A DNA stretch of 64,000 bases from Prochlorococcus sp. AG-347-M18 (GTDB lineage Bacteria; Cyanobacteriota; Cyanobacteriia; PCC-6307; Cyanobiaceae), in NCBI GenBank assembly GCA_003281165.1, contig QCCT01000004.1, forward strand, positions 45,943 to 109,942, read 5' to 3'. Under the pieces are notes generated by a model. That model saw only the letters and a list, made by a program, of their open reading frames with translations. It was not told where the DNA came from and did no database searches. Below are positions 54,698 through 64,000 of this stretch, piece after piece. Numbering within the stretch: the stretch's first letter is position 1; each line of letters begins with the position of its first letter. The position numbers and the translations under genes are program-made.

Positions 54698-54725
54698 AGT
54701 AACAAATGTTTCACTGTTTGTTACT
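54698..54725. promoter_or_regulatory. Inverted repeat between psaA and cobJ: AGTAACAAA-N10-TTTGTTACT
   Basis: Perfect 9-bp arms read in sequence. Confidence 0.5.
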
Positions 54726-54766
54726 TTTAGTTTTTTTTGTAAGATCTATTAATATGACTGGGGTCT

Positions 54767-54780
54767 GGGTATATATACCC
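54767..54780. promoter_or_regulatory. 14-bp perfect palindrome GGGTATATATACCC between psaA and cobJ
   Basis: Read directly in sequence. Confidence 0.5.
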
Positions 54781-54885
54781 ATTCTAACTAGAAAATATCT
54801 TAAATATTTTTTTATATTTCACTAAAAAATTTTTTCTATTCACTAACAAGATATAATTTCATCATACCAAGAATTAAATTTTAAT

Positions 54886-56688
54886 TTGAAAGGCATTGCG
54901 ATAGGTTTATCTAATACCTCGAAAGTTATTTTAAAAAGGCTAAAGAAAACTGAATTCATTGATGAAATTTATATTGCCAGCTCAACATATGAGGAGAAAA
55001 GTAAAAACAATATAATACCTTCAGTTAAACCTAAGGAAGTTTTAAAAGAACAATGGAAAGATTTAGATTTAATTATCTTTATTGGTTCAATTGGGGCCTC
55101 AATTAGATTAATAAATTCTTTTTTAACAACTAAGGATAAGGATCCTGGAGTTATCGTTATAGATAACAAATGTTCCAAGATTGTTCCTTTAATTGGCTTA
55201 CATCAGTCAAATACGCAAAATATTGCATATCAAATTGCTAATTTACTTGGTGGCGAAATAATAGAAACTAATAATTCCATTGATCAAAACTTCTTAAATC
55301 TTGATGCATTTGGGAATCAATGGGGTTGGAAAAGATCAGGCAAGATAAAGGATTGGTCAGAACTAATAATTAAACAAGCTAAAAACGAAAAAATATTTTG
55401 CAAACAATTATCTGGTAATAGTTTATGGAAAACTTCAGAATCAGGGGAGATTATTAATCAAATTAATGAAAAAGAAATTGAAAAACCAGATTCAACATTT
55501 CATGTGAGTATATTCGAAAATAATAAAAGAAATTGGCATCCGCCTGTATTATGGATTGGAATTGGATGTGAAAGAAATACAAGCAAAGAATTAATAGCAA
55601 ATTCTTTAAATAACTTTTTGGAGTCAGGAAATTTATCACAGCAATCAATTGCGGGATTTGCAACAATTGATATTAAAAAAGATGAGAAAGCAATTTTAGA
55701 GCTTTCTGAAGAAAAAAACTTGCCTATAAAGTTTTTTAGTAATGAAGATCTTTCAACAATAATTGTGCCAAATCCATCAAAGGTTGTGCAAAAAGAAATT
55801 GGCACACCTTCAGTAGCTGAAGCCTCTTGCTTACTTGCAGCAGGAAAAGAATCACAATTAATAAAAGAAAAAAAAATTTTTAAAAATCAATCTGGGGCAG
55901 TAACTATCGCTGTAGCAGAATCAAAAAATCAATATAATCCAACCCATGGTGAAATACATATTATAGGAAGTGGTCCTGGTGATATAGCTTTCCTAACCAG
56001 TAATACAAAAAAAACACTTTCAAAATGTACTGTTTGGATCGGATACAAAATGTATTTAGATTTAATTAAGTCCTTAAAAAGGAGTGACCAAGTTTTAATA
56101 GAAAGTAAACTTACCGAAGAAAAAGAGAGATGCATTAAAGCAATTAAACTAGCCGAGGAAGGAATCAAAGTAGCTTTAATTTCTTCAGGTGAATCTGGAT
56201 TTTATGGCATGGCTGGTTTACTTTTAGAATTACTGCAGAAAATCAAAAAAGAATATAGACCTTACTTTCAAGTACATCCAGGTATAAGTAGTGTTCAATT
56301 AGCGGCTGCGATTAGTGGAGCACCACTAACTAATGACTTTTGTTCAATAAGCTTAAGCGATAAATTAACTCCATGGTCTTTAATAGAAAAAAGAATTGAA
56401 GGAGCTCTTGTGGGTGACTTTGTAATAGCTTTATTTAATCCTCAATCCATTGAAAGAAATTGGCAGCTAAAAAGTGTAATAGATTTATGTTTACAATCTA
56501 GGCATGGGGATACTCCAGTTTTAGTAGCTAGACAAGTAGGCAGAGAAAATCAATCCAAAAAATTTTTTACTTTAAACACCATTCCTTTTAAAGAGATTGA
56601 TATGTTATCAATCATTATTATTGGCAATTCGCAAACCACATTAATAGATGAAATATTTCTTACACCAAGAGGATATTTACATAATTAA
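54886..56688 (+). CDS. cobJ: CbiG-CobJ fusion: cobalt-precorrin hydrolase / precorrin-3B C17-methyltransferase (TTG start)
   Basis: N-terminal IGSIGASIRLINSFL...DPGVIVID (CbiG) plus IIGSGPGDIAFLTSNTKKTLSKCTVWIGYKMYLDLI; SSGESGFYGMAGLLLEL (CobJ). Confidence 0.92.
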   Translation: MKGIAIGLSNTSKVILKRLKKTEFIDEIYIASSTYEEKSKNNIIPSVKPKEVLKEQWKDLDLIIFIGSIGASIRLINSFLTTKDKDPGVIVIDNKCSKIVPLIGLHQSNTQNIAYQIANLLGGEIIETNNSIDQNFLNLDAFGNQWGWKRSGKIKDWSELIIKQAKNEKIFCKQLSGNSLWKTSESGEIINQINEKEIEKPDSTFHVSIFENNKRNWHPPVLWIGIGCERNTSKELIANSLNNFLESGNLSQQSIAGFATIDIKKDEKAILELSEEKNLPIKFFSNEDLSTIIVPNPSKVVQKEIGTPSVAEASCLLAAGKESQLIKEKKIFKNQSGAVTIAVAESKNQYNPTHGEIHIIGSGPGDIAFLTSNTKKTLSKCTVWIGYKMYLDLIKSLKRSDQVLIESKLTEEKERCIKAIKLAEEGIKVALISSGESGFYGMAGLLLELLQKIKKEYRPYFQVHPGISSVQLAAAISGAPLTNDFCSISLSDKLTPWSLIEKRIEGALVGDFVIALFNPQSIERNWQLKSVIDLCLQSRHGDTPVLVARQVGRENQSKKFFTLNTIPFKEIDMLSIIIIGNSQTTLIDEIFLTPRGYLHN

Positions 56689-56790
56689 ACTTAGATATTT
56701 AGTTTTAAATCTTAGTTTTAAATCACAGAATATTTTTGCTTTTTTCTAATAAGAATACTAATCTTTTATAAAAAGGATTAAGGAAATTCA

Positions 56791-57579
56791 TTGAAACATA
56801 TTGGTTTAATTTTGTTTGACATTGATGGGGTAATCCGCAGCGTAGAGAATAGTTACAGACTTTCATTAAAAAAAACAGTATACAAATTTTCCGGATGGGA
56901 GCCAAGTTATGTAGATATTGATAATGCAAAAAATGAAGGGATTTGGAATAATGACTGGGATTTAAGTTTAGAACTTATAAAAAGACATATCAAAAAAGAG
57001 AACTTAAACCTTGAAATTCCTCTTAAAGAGGAAATAATAAAATGTTTTGAAGAGTTTTACTTTGGTGGAGATCCAAATAAAGATAGTAAATATTGGTCTG
57101 GATTTATAAAAAATGAGGAGTTATTAGTTGATAAAAAGTTTTTTGATTCATTAAAAAGAAATGGAATAATCTGGGGTTTTGTTAGTGGTGCAGAGTCTGC
57201 TTCTGCAAAATTTGTTTTAGAGAAAAGAATTGGACTACAATCACCACCATTAATATCTATGGGGGATGCCCCTGATAAGCCTGATCCAAAAGGTTTTATT
57301 CACTTATCAAAAAAGCTTATTGAAGATAAACTTGGCGAATCAAATATTCCTATTGCATATGTAGGAGATACTATTGCTGATATAAATACAGTCATAAACG
57401 CTAGAAAGGAAATACCATCTCAGAAATTCATAAGTATCGGAATTGCCCCCCCTCATTTACACTTAAATTCTCGATTAAAAGAACGTATTTCTTACGAAAA
57501 ACATCTTAGGAATGCCGGCGCAGACTTGATTTTAAATACCATTAATGAGCTTAAGGATATTAATCTTGACTTTTTTTAA
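56791..57579 (+). CDS. HAD-superfamily hydrolase (TTG start)
   Basis: LILFDIDGVIRSVENSYR; KPDPKGFIHL; YVGDTIADINT. Confidence 0.85.
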   Translation: MKHIGLILFDIDGVIRSVENSYRLSLKKTVYKFSGWEPSYVDIDNAKNEGIWNNDWDLSLELIKRHIKKENLNLEIPLKEEIIKCFEEFYFGGDPNKDSKYWSGFIKNEELLVDKKFFDSLKRNGIIWGFVSGAESASAKFVLEKRIGLQSPPLISMGDAPDKPDPKGFIHLSKKLIEDKLGESNIPIAYVGDTIADINTVINARKEIPSQKFISIGIAPPHLHLNSRLKERISYEKHLRNAGADLILNTINELKDINLDFF

Positions 57580-57613
57580 AAAATCTAAATTAAAAAATTT
57601 TCTGAATAAATTA

Positions 57614-57702
57614 CGGAGAGGGAGGGATTCGAACCCTCGACAAAAGTTACCTCCTGTAACTCCTTAGCAGGGAGCCGCTTTCAACCACTCAGCCACCTCT
57701 CC
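57614..57702 (-). tRNA. tRNA-Ser (anticodon GCU)
   Basis: Reverse complement GGAGAGGTGGCTGAGTGG...CTCCCTGCTAAGGAG...long variable arm...GGTTCGAATCCCTCCCTCTCCG. Confidence 0.96.
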
Positions 57703-57763
57703 AGCTCTTATACATTATCAATTTTTTTGCAAACATTCAAAATTTTTTATTTAATCGAAATGT

Positions 57764-58963
57764 CTAATCAACTTGAACCCTCGGCAATCTATTTTTAAAA
57801 GAGCAAAGAATTTCCCATGGTATAGTGTTAGATTGTTTTGCCCAATCAACAGGAGAAATTGTTTTGTCTCCATCAGATCCTAGTAATATCATCGTACTGC
57901 CAATTTTAATTTCATTTGAACCTGTTATGTCCACCATCATTTGATCCATAGTTATGGATCCAACTTGGGGATAAAGCTTATTATTATGTATAACGTTTAT
58001 TTTGCCTGAAAGGTTTTTTGGAACTCCATCTGCGTAACCAATGCTTAATACAGCTAACTTGGTTTTTCTACTAGTTACAAACTTTCCTCCATAACTTACA
58101 CCAACACATGGATCAATAGTTCTAATAAAAGCTACCTTGACCTTCAAAAATAAAGCTGGTTGAAGTAATAAATTTTTATCTATTTTATCTAAAGGACTGT
58201 ATCCATACATAGAAAGACCAACGCGTACCATGTGAAAATGAAAATCTTTGTTAAGAAGCATTCCGGCCGAATTAGCTAAATGAATCTTAGTTTGATGATT
58301 TCTTTCAAGATTAATTTGCTTTAATAATGCATTAAACCTCAGTCTTTGTAATTGTGTAATACTTTTAGGATCTAATGCGTTATCTTCATCTGCAGACGAT
58401 AAATGACTATATATTCCTTCTATTGAAATGTTCTCAAAAGATTTTATTTTCTCAAATTGCTCAACAAATCTATTAATTTCAAATCCTAATCTTGACATCC
58501 CAGTATCAACCTTAAGATGTAAAGAAAATTTCAACCCAAAGTGCTTCCCAATATTATTGCAAATTAAACATTCCCTTATACTGCTTATGGTGGGCATAAG
58601 ATCATTTTTAAAAGATATTATTAGATCCTTTTTCGTATATAGATTTCCGAGAATAAGAATTGGTTGTTTAATTCCATTGGAACGAAGCTTAATTCCTTCT
58701 TTTAAAGTGGCAACTCCTAATTGGGATGCTCCTCCTTTGATAGCGTATTCAGATACTACTTTTGCATCATGTCCATATCCATCAGCTTTGACAACTGCCA
58801 TAAATTGACAATTTTTTCTTAACTTTGATCTTAGCTGCCTTACATTTGTTTCTAATGCTTTACCTTTAACTTCTATCCATGCTCTTTGTTTTGGATCTAT
58901 ATCTTTTTCGAAAGTTGGATATTGATCAAAATTTAATTCCTGATTTTTTTGCCTAAATTGCAT
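57764..58963 (-). CDS. alr: Alanine racemase
   Basis: FMAVVKADGYGHDA PLP-lysine motif; VDTGMSRLGF; SIGYADGVP. Confidence 0.95.
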   Translation of the reverse strand: MQFRQKNQELNFDQYPTFEKDIDPKQRAWIEVKGKALETNVRQLRSKLRKNCQFMAVVKADGYGHDAKVVSEYAIKGGASQLGVATLKEGIKLRSNGIKQPILILGNLYTKKDLIISFKNDLMPTISSIRECLICNNIGKHFGLKFSLHLKVDTGMSRLGFEINRFVEQFEKIKSFENISIEGIYSHLSSADEDNALDPKSITQLQRLRFNALLKQINLERNHQTKIHLANSAGMLLNKDFHFHMVRVGLSMYGYSPLDKIDKNLLLQPALFLKVKVAFIRTIDPCVGVSYGGKFVTSRKTKLAVLSIGYADGVPKNLSGKINVIHNNKLYPQVGSITMDQMMVDITGSNEIKIGSTMILLGSDGDKTISPVDWAKQSNTIPWEILCSFKNRLPRVQVD

Positions 58964-59031
58964 TAAATTTGCGCCAATATATGCGCTTATTGAAATATAC
59001 AGTTAGCATGACATGTAAATTGTATTTTGGC

Positions 59032-59541
59032 ATGGGCCAGACTCTAGTTTTAAATGCATCTTATGAACCTTTAAACATCACTTCATGGCGAAGAGCCGTT
59101 ATTTTGATGATTAAAGGCAAAGCAGAAAGCTTAGAGGAAGATAAAGCACTTTCAATACATTCCGGATTAAAATTACCTACAGTTATAAGACTACGACAAT
59201 ATGTGAAGGTACCTTTCAGAGAGGTTTCACTAACAAGAAAAAATATTCTTCTAAGAGATAATAATTCCTGCCAGTACTGTAACTATAGGGGTAATGATTT
59301 ATCAATAGATCATGTTTTACCAAGAAGCAGAGGTGGGGATGATAATTGGGAAAATGTTACGACAGCATGCCTTAGATGTAATGTACAAAAAGGTAACCGT
59401 ACTCCCGAAGAGGCAAATATGCCATTAAAAAGAAAGCCATACCGTCCACTAAGTAATCTTAACTTTGAGGCAACAAGACAAATTGACTCTGGAAGACATA
59501 AAGAATGGAGTAAATATGTGATAGGCGTTGTAATTCAATAA
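59032..59541 (+). CDS. HNH endonuclease family protein (ORF track start 58969)
   Basis: MGQTLVLNASYEPLNITSWRRAVILMIKGKAE; CQYCNYRGNDLSIDHVLPRSRGGDDNWENVTTACLRCNVQKGNRTP. Confidence 0.85.
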   Translation: MGQTLVLNASYEPLNITSWRRAVILMIKGKAESLEEDKALSIHSGLKLPTVIRLRQYVKVPFREVSLTRKNILLRDNNSCQYCNYRGNDLSIDHVLPRSRGGDDNWENVTTACLRCNVQKGNRTPEEANMPLKRKPYRPLSNLNFEATRQIDSGRHKEWSKYVIGVVIQ

Positions 59542-59551
59542 AGAAAAAATC

Positions 59552-60646
59552 TTAATTATCTTCATTATTAAAATCTTCCATCATTCTCTTTTGTTCTTGA
59601 GCTATACATGCATCAATCACTTCATCCAATTGACCAGCGAGAATTGGTTCTAATGAAAAATTAGAACTTAATCTATGATCAGTTGTCCTGTTATCTTTAA
59701 AATTATACGTTCTAATTTTTTCACTTCTATCTCCTGTTCCAACCTGTGAAAGCCTTTGTGATCTCTCTTTTGCATTAGCTTCTTTTAATTGAATTTCATA
59801 TAATTTAGCTCTTAAAATTTCCATTGCTCGTTCACGATTTTGTAATTGTGATCTCTCTTGAGTACAAAAAACTCTTATTCCTGTGGGCTTGTGGAGAAGA
59901 TCAATAGCAGTTTCTACCTTGTTAACATTTTGTCCACCTGCACCTCCCGATCTTGCTGTACCAACTTCCAAATCAGTTGGATCAATCTTAACCTCAACAG
60001 GATCAGCCTCAGGCATTACAGCGACTGTAGCAGTTGAGGTGTGAACTCTTCCTTGAGATTCAGTAGCAGGAACTCTTTGGACTCTATGAACACCTGCCTC
60101 GAATTTTAGTTGACTATATACAGAATCTCCTTTAACTGAAATTACTAACTCTTTAAATCCTCCCATATCTGACTCGGAAGCACTAACAGGTTTTACAGAC
60201 CATCCAATTTTTTGTCCATATCTTTCATACATTCTTGCTAAATCACCCGCCCATATACAGGCCTCGTTACCTCCAGCACCTGCTCTAATTTCTAACATTA
60301 CACTTCTCTCATCTCTTGGATCTTTGGGTAATAAGGCTATTGTAGTTTTTTGAATAAGTTCATTTTTATATTTCTCTAGTTCAGTTAATTCCTCATTTAT
60401 TAAAGATTCCATCTCCTTATCATTTCTATTCTCTTTCAGTAGATTTTTTGAATCTTCAATTTCCTTATCAGTATTAAGCAGCTTATTAAAATCAATAACC
60501 AAAGGCTCTAATTTTGACCTTTCTCTTGCTATTGACTCTAATTTTTTAGGATCATTAGCTATATCAGGATCTGCAAGCTGCACTTCTAAATTTTCAAAAC
60601 TTTCTGAAGCAGTTTTCAACCTTGCAATTAATGTTGAGTATTCCAA
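59552..60646 (-). CDS. prfA: Peptide chain release factor 1
   Basis: [28 protein letters not shown] (GGQ motif). Confidence 0.97.
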   Translation of the reverse strand: MEYSTLIARLKTASESFENLEVQLADPDIANDPKKLESIARERSKLEPLVIDFNKLLNTDKEIEDSKNLLKENRNDKEMESLINEELTELEKYKNELIQKTTIALLPKDPRDERSVMLEIRAGAGGNEACIWAGDLARMYERYGQKIGWSVKPVSASESDMGGFKELVISVKGDSVYSQLKFEAGVHRVQRVPATESQGRVHTSTATVAVMPEADPVEVKIDPTDLEVGTARSGGAGGQNVNKVETAIDLLHKPTGIRVFCTQERSQLQNRERAMEILRAKLYEIQLKEANAKERSQRLSQVGTGDRSEKIRTYNFKDNRTTDHRLSSNFSLEPILAGQLDEVIDACIAQEQKRMMEDFNNEDN

Positions 60647-60673
60647 TTAAGTTATGCTTAATTTTTGAAAAAT

Positions 60674-60934
60674 CTATTTGTTAGAATCTTTCTCTTCTTT
60701 TTGCTCTTTAGTTGTAGCTGAATTAGCTGAACCCATTCCATATTTTTTCATAAACCTATCAACTCTACCTTCAGTATCAAGAATTTTCTGTGTTCCAGTG
60801 AAGAAAGGATGATTACCACTCCATACATCAACATGCAATTCAGGCTGAGTTGAACCCGTCGTCATTACAACTTCTCCATTACAAATAACTTTTGCATCTG
60901 GATACCATTTTGGATGAATATCTGATTTTGGCAT
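60674..60934 (-). CDS. rpmE: Ribosomal protein bL31
   Basis: MPKSDIHPKWYPDAKVICNGEVVMTTGSTQPELHVDVWSGNHPFFTGTQ; ORF track start upstream. Confidence 0.95.
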   Translation of the reverse strand: MPKSDIHPKWYPDAKVICNGEVVMTTGSTQPELHVDVWSGNHPFFTGTQKILDTEGRVDRFMKKYGMGSANSATTKEQKEEKDSNK

Positions 60935-60947
60935 AATTAAATTTCCT

Positions 60948-61358
60948 TTAACGTTTAGAGAATTGTGGAGCTTTTCTTGCTTTTTTAAGACCATATTTTC
61001 TTCTTTCCTTAGCTCTAGGATCTCTACTTAGATGACCTTCAGTTTTTAAAGGTTTCCTGTTGTCAGGGGATAATTCGCAAAGTGCTCTAGCTGCTCCTTG
61101 CTTAATAGCATCTGCTTGACCTGTCAATCCACCACCAAAGACATTAACCAAGATATCATAAGAGTTTTCTAAGCCTAATGTTTGTAAAGGAGCTTTTACT
61201 GAATTTAAGTGCAGGGGATTGAAGTTTAAGTAATCATCTCCAGAACGACCATTAATTTTAATTTGTCCATTTCCTGGAATTAAGCGAACTCTAGCTACTG
61301 AAGTTTTTCTTCTTCCAGTTCCCCAATAAACAGCTTTGTTTTTTATTTGACTATTCAT
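60948..61358 (-). CDS. rpsI: Ribosomal protein uS9
   Basis: [34 protein letters not shown]-terminus. Confidence 0.97.
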   Translation of the reverse strand: MNSQIKNKAVYWGTGRRKTSVARVRLIPGNGQIKINGRSGDDYLNFNPLHLNSVKAPLQTLGLENSYDILVNVFGGGLTGQADAIKQGAARALCELSPDNRKPLKTEGHLSRDPRAKERRKYGLKKARKAPQFSKR

Positions 61359-61367
61359 TTTGATAAA

Positions 61368-61799
61368 TTAACTCTTCAATAATACAGGATTCTGGGCAGC
61401 GTGAGGATGATCATTTCCTTTATAAACTTTTAGTTTTTTAAATTGCTGTCTTCCTAAAGAATTATGAGGCAGCATACCCTTGACAGCTTGCTCAATGATT
61501 CTTTCGGGAATTCTCTCTTGAAGAGACTCAAATTTTTCAATTTTCATTCCTCCTGGTCTACCAGAATGTCTTCTGTATAACTTTTGTGATGCTTTTTTAC
61601 CTGTTACCTCAACTTTTTCGGCATTCACAACAATCACAAAATCTCCAGTATCTAAATGAGGTGTAAATGTTGGTTTATTTTTACCTCTTAATACAGTTGA
61701 AATTTCTGTAGCAAGTCTCCCAAGTGTCTTATCTTTTGCGTCGACTAAAAACCAATTTCTTTGAATAGTTTCTAAAGACGGAGTAATTGTTTTATTCAT
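61368..61799 (-). CDS. rplM: Ribosomal protein uL13
   Basis: [47 protein letters not shown]. Confidence 0.97.
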   Translation of the reverse strand: MNKTITPSLETIQRNWFLVDAKDKTLGRLATEISTVLRGKNKPTFTPHLDTGDFVIVVNAEKVEVTGKKASQKLYRRHSGRPGGMKIEKFESLQERIPERIIEQAVKGMLPHNSLGRQQFKKLKVYKGNDHPHAAQNPVLLKS

Positions 61800-61913
61800 T
61801 TACTAAATTTATGCAAATAAATTTTAAGTTAGTTATAAATTCTACCTTATCGGAGGAATATTAAACAAGATTTTTGTATGATTCACACAAAAAATTCCTT
61901 TAATGAACTTTAC

Positions 61914-62720
61914 TTAAGAAAAACCCTTAATTAAAAATACTGGGAAAAAATCATTATTATTAATCTTTTTAAAAACATTTTCTTCATAAACAGCATTTAC
62001 AAAACATAACCCTTTTGCTGGAGCAGACTCTTTAACATCATTTTTCTTTTTGTTTACCCATCTATCTGTAAAAATTTCTGGCGAAATTTTTTTTTCTCCA
62101 ACGAGAACTAATTGACCAACAATTAAACGAACCATTCCATAAAGAAAACCAGTAGCTTTAATATCAACTAAAATCAAATCCTCGACTCTTTTAATATCTA
62201 TATTTTTTATTTTTGTTATGGAGTTTATCCTGTTACTTCCACTTTTCTGAAAAGCAAAAAAATCATGTTTTCCTTCCATTCCCATTGCTGCATTTGACAT
62301 TAAAACTTCATCTAAAACTTTTTGGTATCTATGCCATGACCAATTATTGATGAATAAATTAGGGAATTTACTGTTATTAATGACATATCGATAATGCCTA
62401 TACGTTACTGAATAGCAGGCATGCCAAGTATCTTTAACCTCAACTGATTCCAAGATTCTAATTGTTGAGGGTAAAATATCATTAAGGACATCAGAATATT
62501 TATTTCCTGGTATAACACAATCAATATCAAAGTGAACTACTTGACCTGATGCATGAACTCCCGCATCTGTTCTTCCTGCAGCAAAAGTCTTAACTGTATG
62601 ATCTGAAATCTTAAAAAGAGCTAGTTCTAAAATTTCCTGAACGGTAGCTGCATTTTTTTGTCTTTGCCAACCTGAATAATTAGATCCATCATATTGGACC
62701 AATAAAGCTACCCTTTTCAA
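61914..62720 (-). CDS. truA: tRNA pseudouridine synthase A
   Basis: YDGSNYSGWQRQKNAATVQEILE; AGRTDAGVHASGQVVHFD. Confidence 0.97.
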   Translation of the reverse strand: MKRVALLVQYDGSNYSGWQRQKNAATVQEILELALFKISDHTVKTFAAGRTDAGVHASGQVVHFDIDCVIPGNKYSDVLNDILPSTIRILESVEVKDTWHACYSVTYRHYRYVINNSKFPNLFINNWSWHRYQKVLDEVLMSNAAMGMEGKHDFFAFQKSGSNRINSITKIKNIDIKRVEDLILVDIKATGFLYGMVRLIVGQLVLVGEKKISPEIFTDRWVNKKKNDVKESAPAKGLCFVNAVYEENVFKKINNNDFFPVFLIKGFS

Positions 62721-62757
62721 ACTTTTTTTCTAATTAAAAGTCCTTTTATAAAAGAAC

Positions 62758-63108
62758 TTAAACAAGCTCGATTATAGCCATCTGAGCGTTATCACCTTTT
62801 CTAGAGACAGTTCTTACTATTCTTGTATATCCACCTTCTCTATCTCCATATCTTTCCTTTGCTTTTTCAAATAATGAATGAACTAATTTCTTGTCATAAA
62901 TATATCCAATAGCCCTTCTCCTAGAGGCCAAACTGCCATCTTTAGCAAGAGAAATCATCCTTTCTGCTTCGTTTCTTAAAGCTTTTGCCCTTGCTTTCGT
63001 TGTGGTTACTCTACCTTCCCTAATTAGTTGCGTAGTCAAACCTCTTAAAAGTGCTTTCCTCTGGTCAGCAGGTTTACTAAGTAATGGTATTCTAAGTTGG
63101 TGTCTCAT
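62758..63108 (-). CDS. rplQ: Ribosomal protein bL17
   Basis: [45 protein letters not shown]. Confidence 0.97.
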   Translation of the reverse strand: MRHQLRIPLLSKPADQRKALLRGLTTQLIREGRVTTTKARAKALRNEAERMISLAKDGSLASRRRAIGYIYDKKLVHSLFEKAKERYGDREGGYTRIVRTVSRKGDNAQMAIIELV

Positions 63109-63121
63109 AATCTTTAAAATT

Positions 63122-64000
63122 TTAAACAGAAGTTCTGCTTTGCGGAATAGAAATTCCTATGCGCTCAAGGGCTTCAATTACCTCATCAGCAGATTTAGAG
63201 CCAAAATTCTTAATTTCAAGAAGATCTTCATAGCTAAAACCCATTAAATCTGAAACTGAGTTAACTTGAGCTCTTTTTAGACAATTATAGGCTCTAACGG
63301 ACAAGTTTAGTTCCTCAAGAGGAATTTGTGCTTCAGGTGATGGTTCAGGTTCCTCGGGAATTTCCTCAACCATTGTAACAGTAGCAAGAGGTTGAAAAAG
63401 TTCTATTAACTGGTTTGCCGCTTCAGCAATTGCATCATCTGGGCTTGTTGAGCCATCTGTTACTACTTCCATTTTTAATCTTTCTCTACCTGTTCCGCCC
63501 TCTGCTACAGCAGTTTCATCAATAGTAAAATTTACTCTCTTGACTGGCATGAATACAGCATCTATTTGAAGTAGATCAATTGCAGTTGTCTCCTCATTCT
63601 TACGATCAACAGGTCTATATCCAACACCTCTTTCAACATGGATTTCTAACTCTAAGTTATGACCCTCCTGAATAGTTGCGATCGGTTTTTCGCCATCAAC
63701 AATTTCAACTTGAGATGAGAATTGAATATCATTTGCCTTGACCTCCATTGGGCCAGTTGCTACTAATCTACCAATTTCGAGCTCTGTATTAGAACTATTA
63801 ATTGAAAGTTGCTTACAATTCAGAAGAATATCTAAAACGTCTTCTCTAACTCCAGGAATAGTAGCATATTCATGGTTTATTCCTGCTATTCTTACTGCAG
63901 TAACTGCACTCCCTTCAAGTCCTCCCATAAGGACTCTTCTTAGAGAATTACCCAAAGTTGTAGCTTGTCCCCTTTCTAAAGGGCCAATTAAAAAAGTTCC
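63122..64000 (-). CDS. rpoA: DNA-directed RNA polymerase subunit alpha (N-terminus cut by window edge)
   Basis: Continues as [38 protein letters not shown]...; alpha-[27 protein letters not shown]. Confidence 0.97.
   Translation of the reverse strand, partial: GTFLIGPLERGQATTLGNSLRRVLMGGLEGSAVTAVRIAGINHEYATIPGVREDVLDILLNCKQLSINSSNTELEIGRLVATGPMEVKANDIQFSSQVEIVDGEKPIATIQEGHNLELEIHVERGVGYRPVDRKNEETTAIDLLQIDAVFMPVKRVNFTIDETAVAEGGTGRERLKMEVVTDGSTSPDDAIAEAANQLIELFQPLATVTMVEEIPEEPEPSPEAQIPLEELNLSVRAYNCLKRAQVNSVSDLMGFSYEDLLEIKNFGSKSADEVIEALERIGISIPQSRTSV

Noticed and set aside
54698-54725. NtcA binding site
   Set aside because: GTAAC...GTTAC half-sites are too far apart for GTA-N8-TAC.
55463-55805. 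Antisense ORFs in cobJ (67 and 101 aa)
   Set aside because: Shadow ORFs of an AT-rich genuine CDS; low-complexity hydrophobic translations.
58428-58808. 126-aa ORF antisense to alr
   Set aside because: Fully inside alr on the opposite strand, no recognisable family.
62738-62760. Imperfect palindrome AAGTCCTTTTATAAAAGAACTT between rplQ and truA
   Set aside because: AT-dominated with a central mismatch pair and no clear U-tract; too weak to call a terminator.

Overview
AT-rich, densely packed picocyanobacterial chromosome, most likely a high-light Prochlorococcus (PsaA/PsaB/PsaL/PsaI, split rpoC1/rpoC2, an Hli protein, Ycf35, and family-level similarity to Prochlorococcus proteins I recognise). 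Most of the window is core genome: rpoB-rpoC1-rpoC2, str operon (rpsL-rpsG-fusA-tufA-rpsJ), rimP-nusA-ylxR-infB, rne-rnhB, gltB, psaL/psaI, psaA-psaB, cbiG-cobJ, and rpoA-rplQ-truA-rplM-rpsI-rpmE-prfA. There are two tRNAs (Thr-CGU, Ser-GCU). I found no CRISPR array, rRNA, IS element or obvious prophage. Three small genes missing from the ORF track were read directly: an Hli protein (3678..3830), psaI (48318..48431) and a 41-aa TTG-start membrane peptide (2407..2532). The main second-look items are: (i) a serine-recombinase-like protein that has lost the catalytic serine but kept its HTH, followed 1 bp later by a 70-aa acidic ORF, next to a beta-lactamase-fold/NlpC-P60 pair whose start codons are 3 bp apart; (ii) a PNPase-binding-like C-terminal motif of RNase E encoded in the same DNA as the rnhB start; (iii) two inverted repeats between psaA and cobJ; (iv) a glycosyltransferase plus radical SAM pair beside tRNA-Thr; (v) a ferredoxin-Ycf35-DUF2997 cassette. 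Nothing here proves a new system; item (i) is the best candidate.
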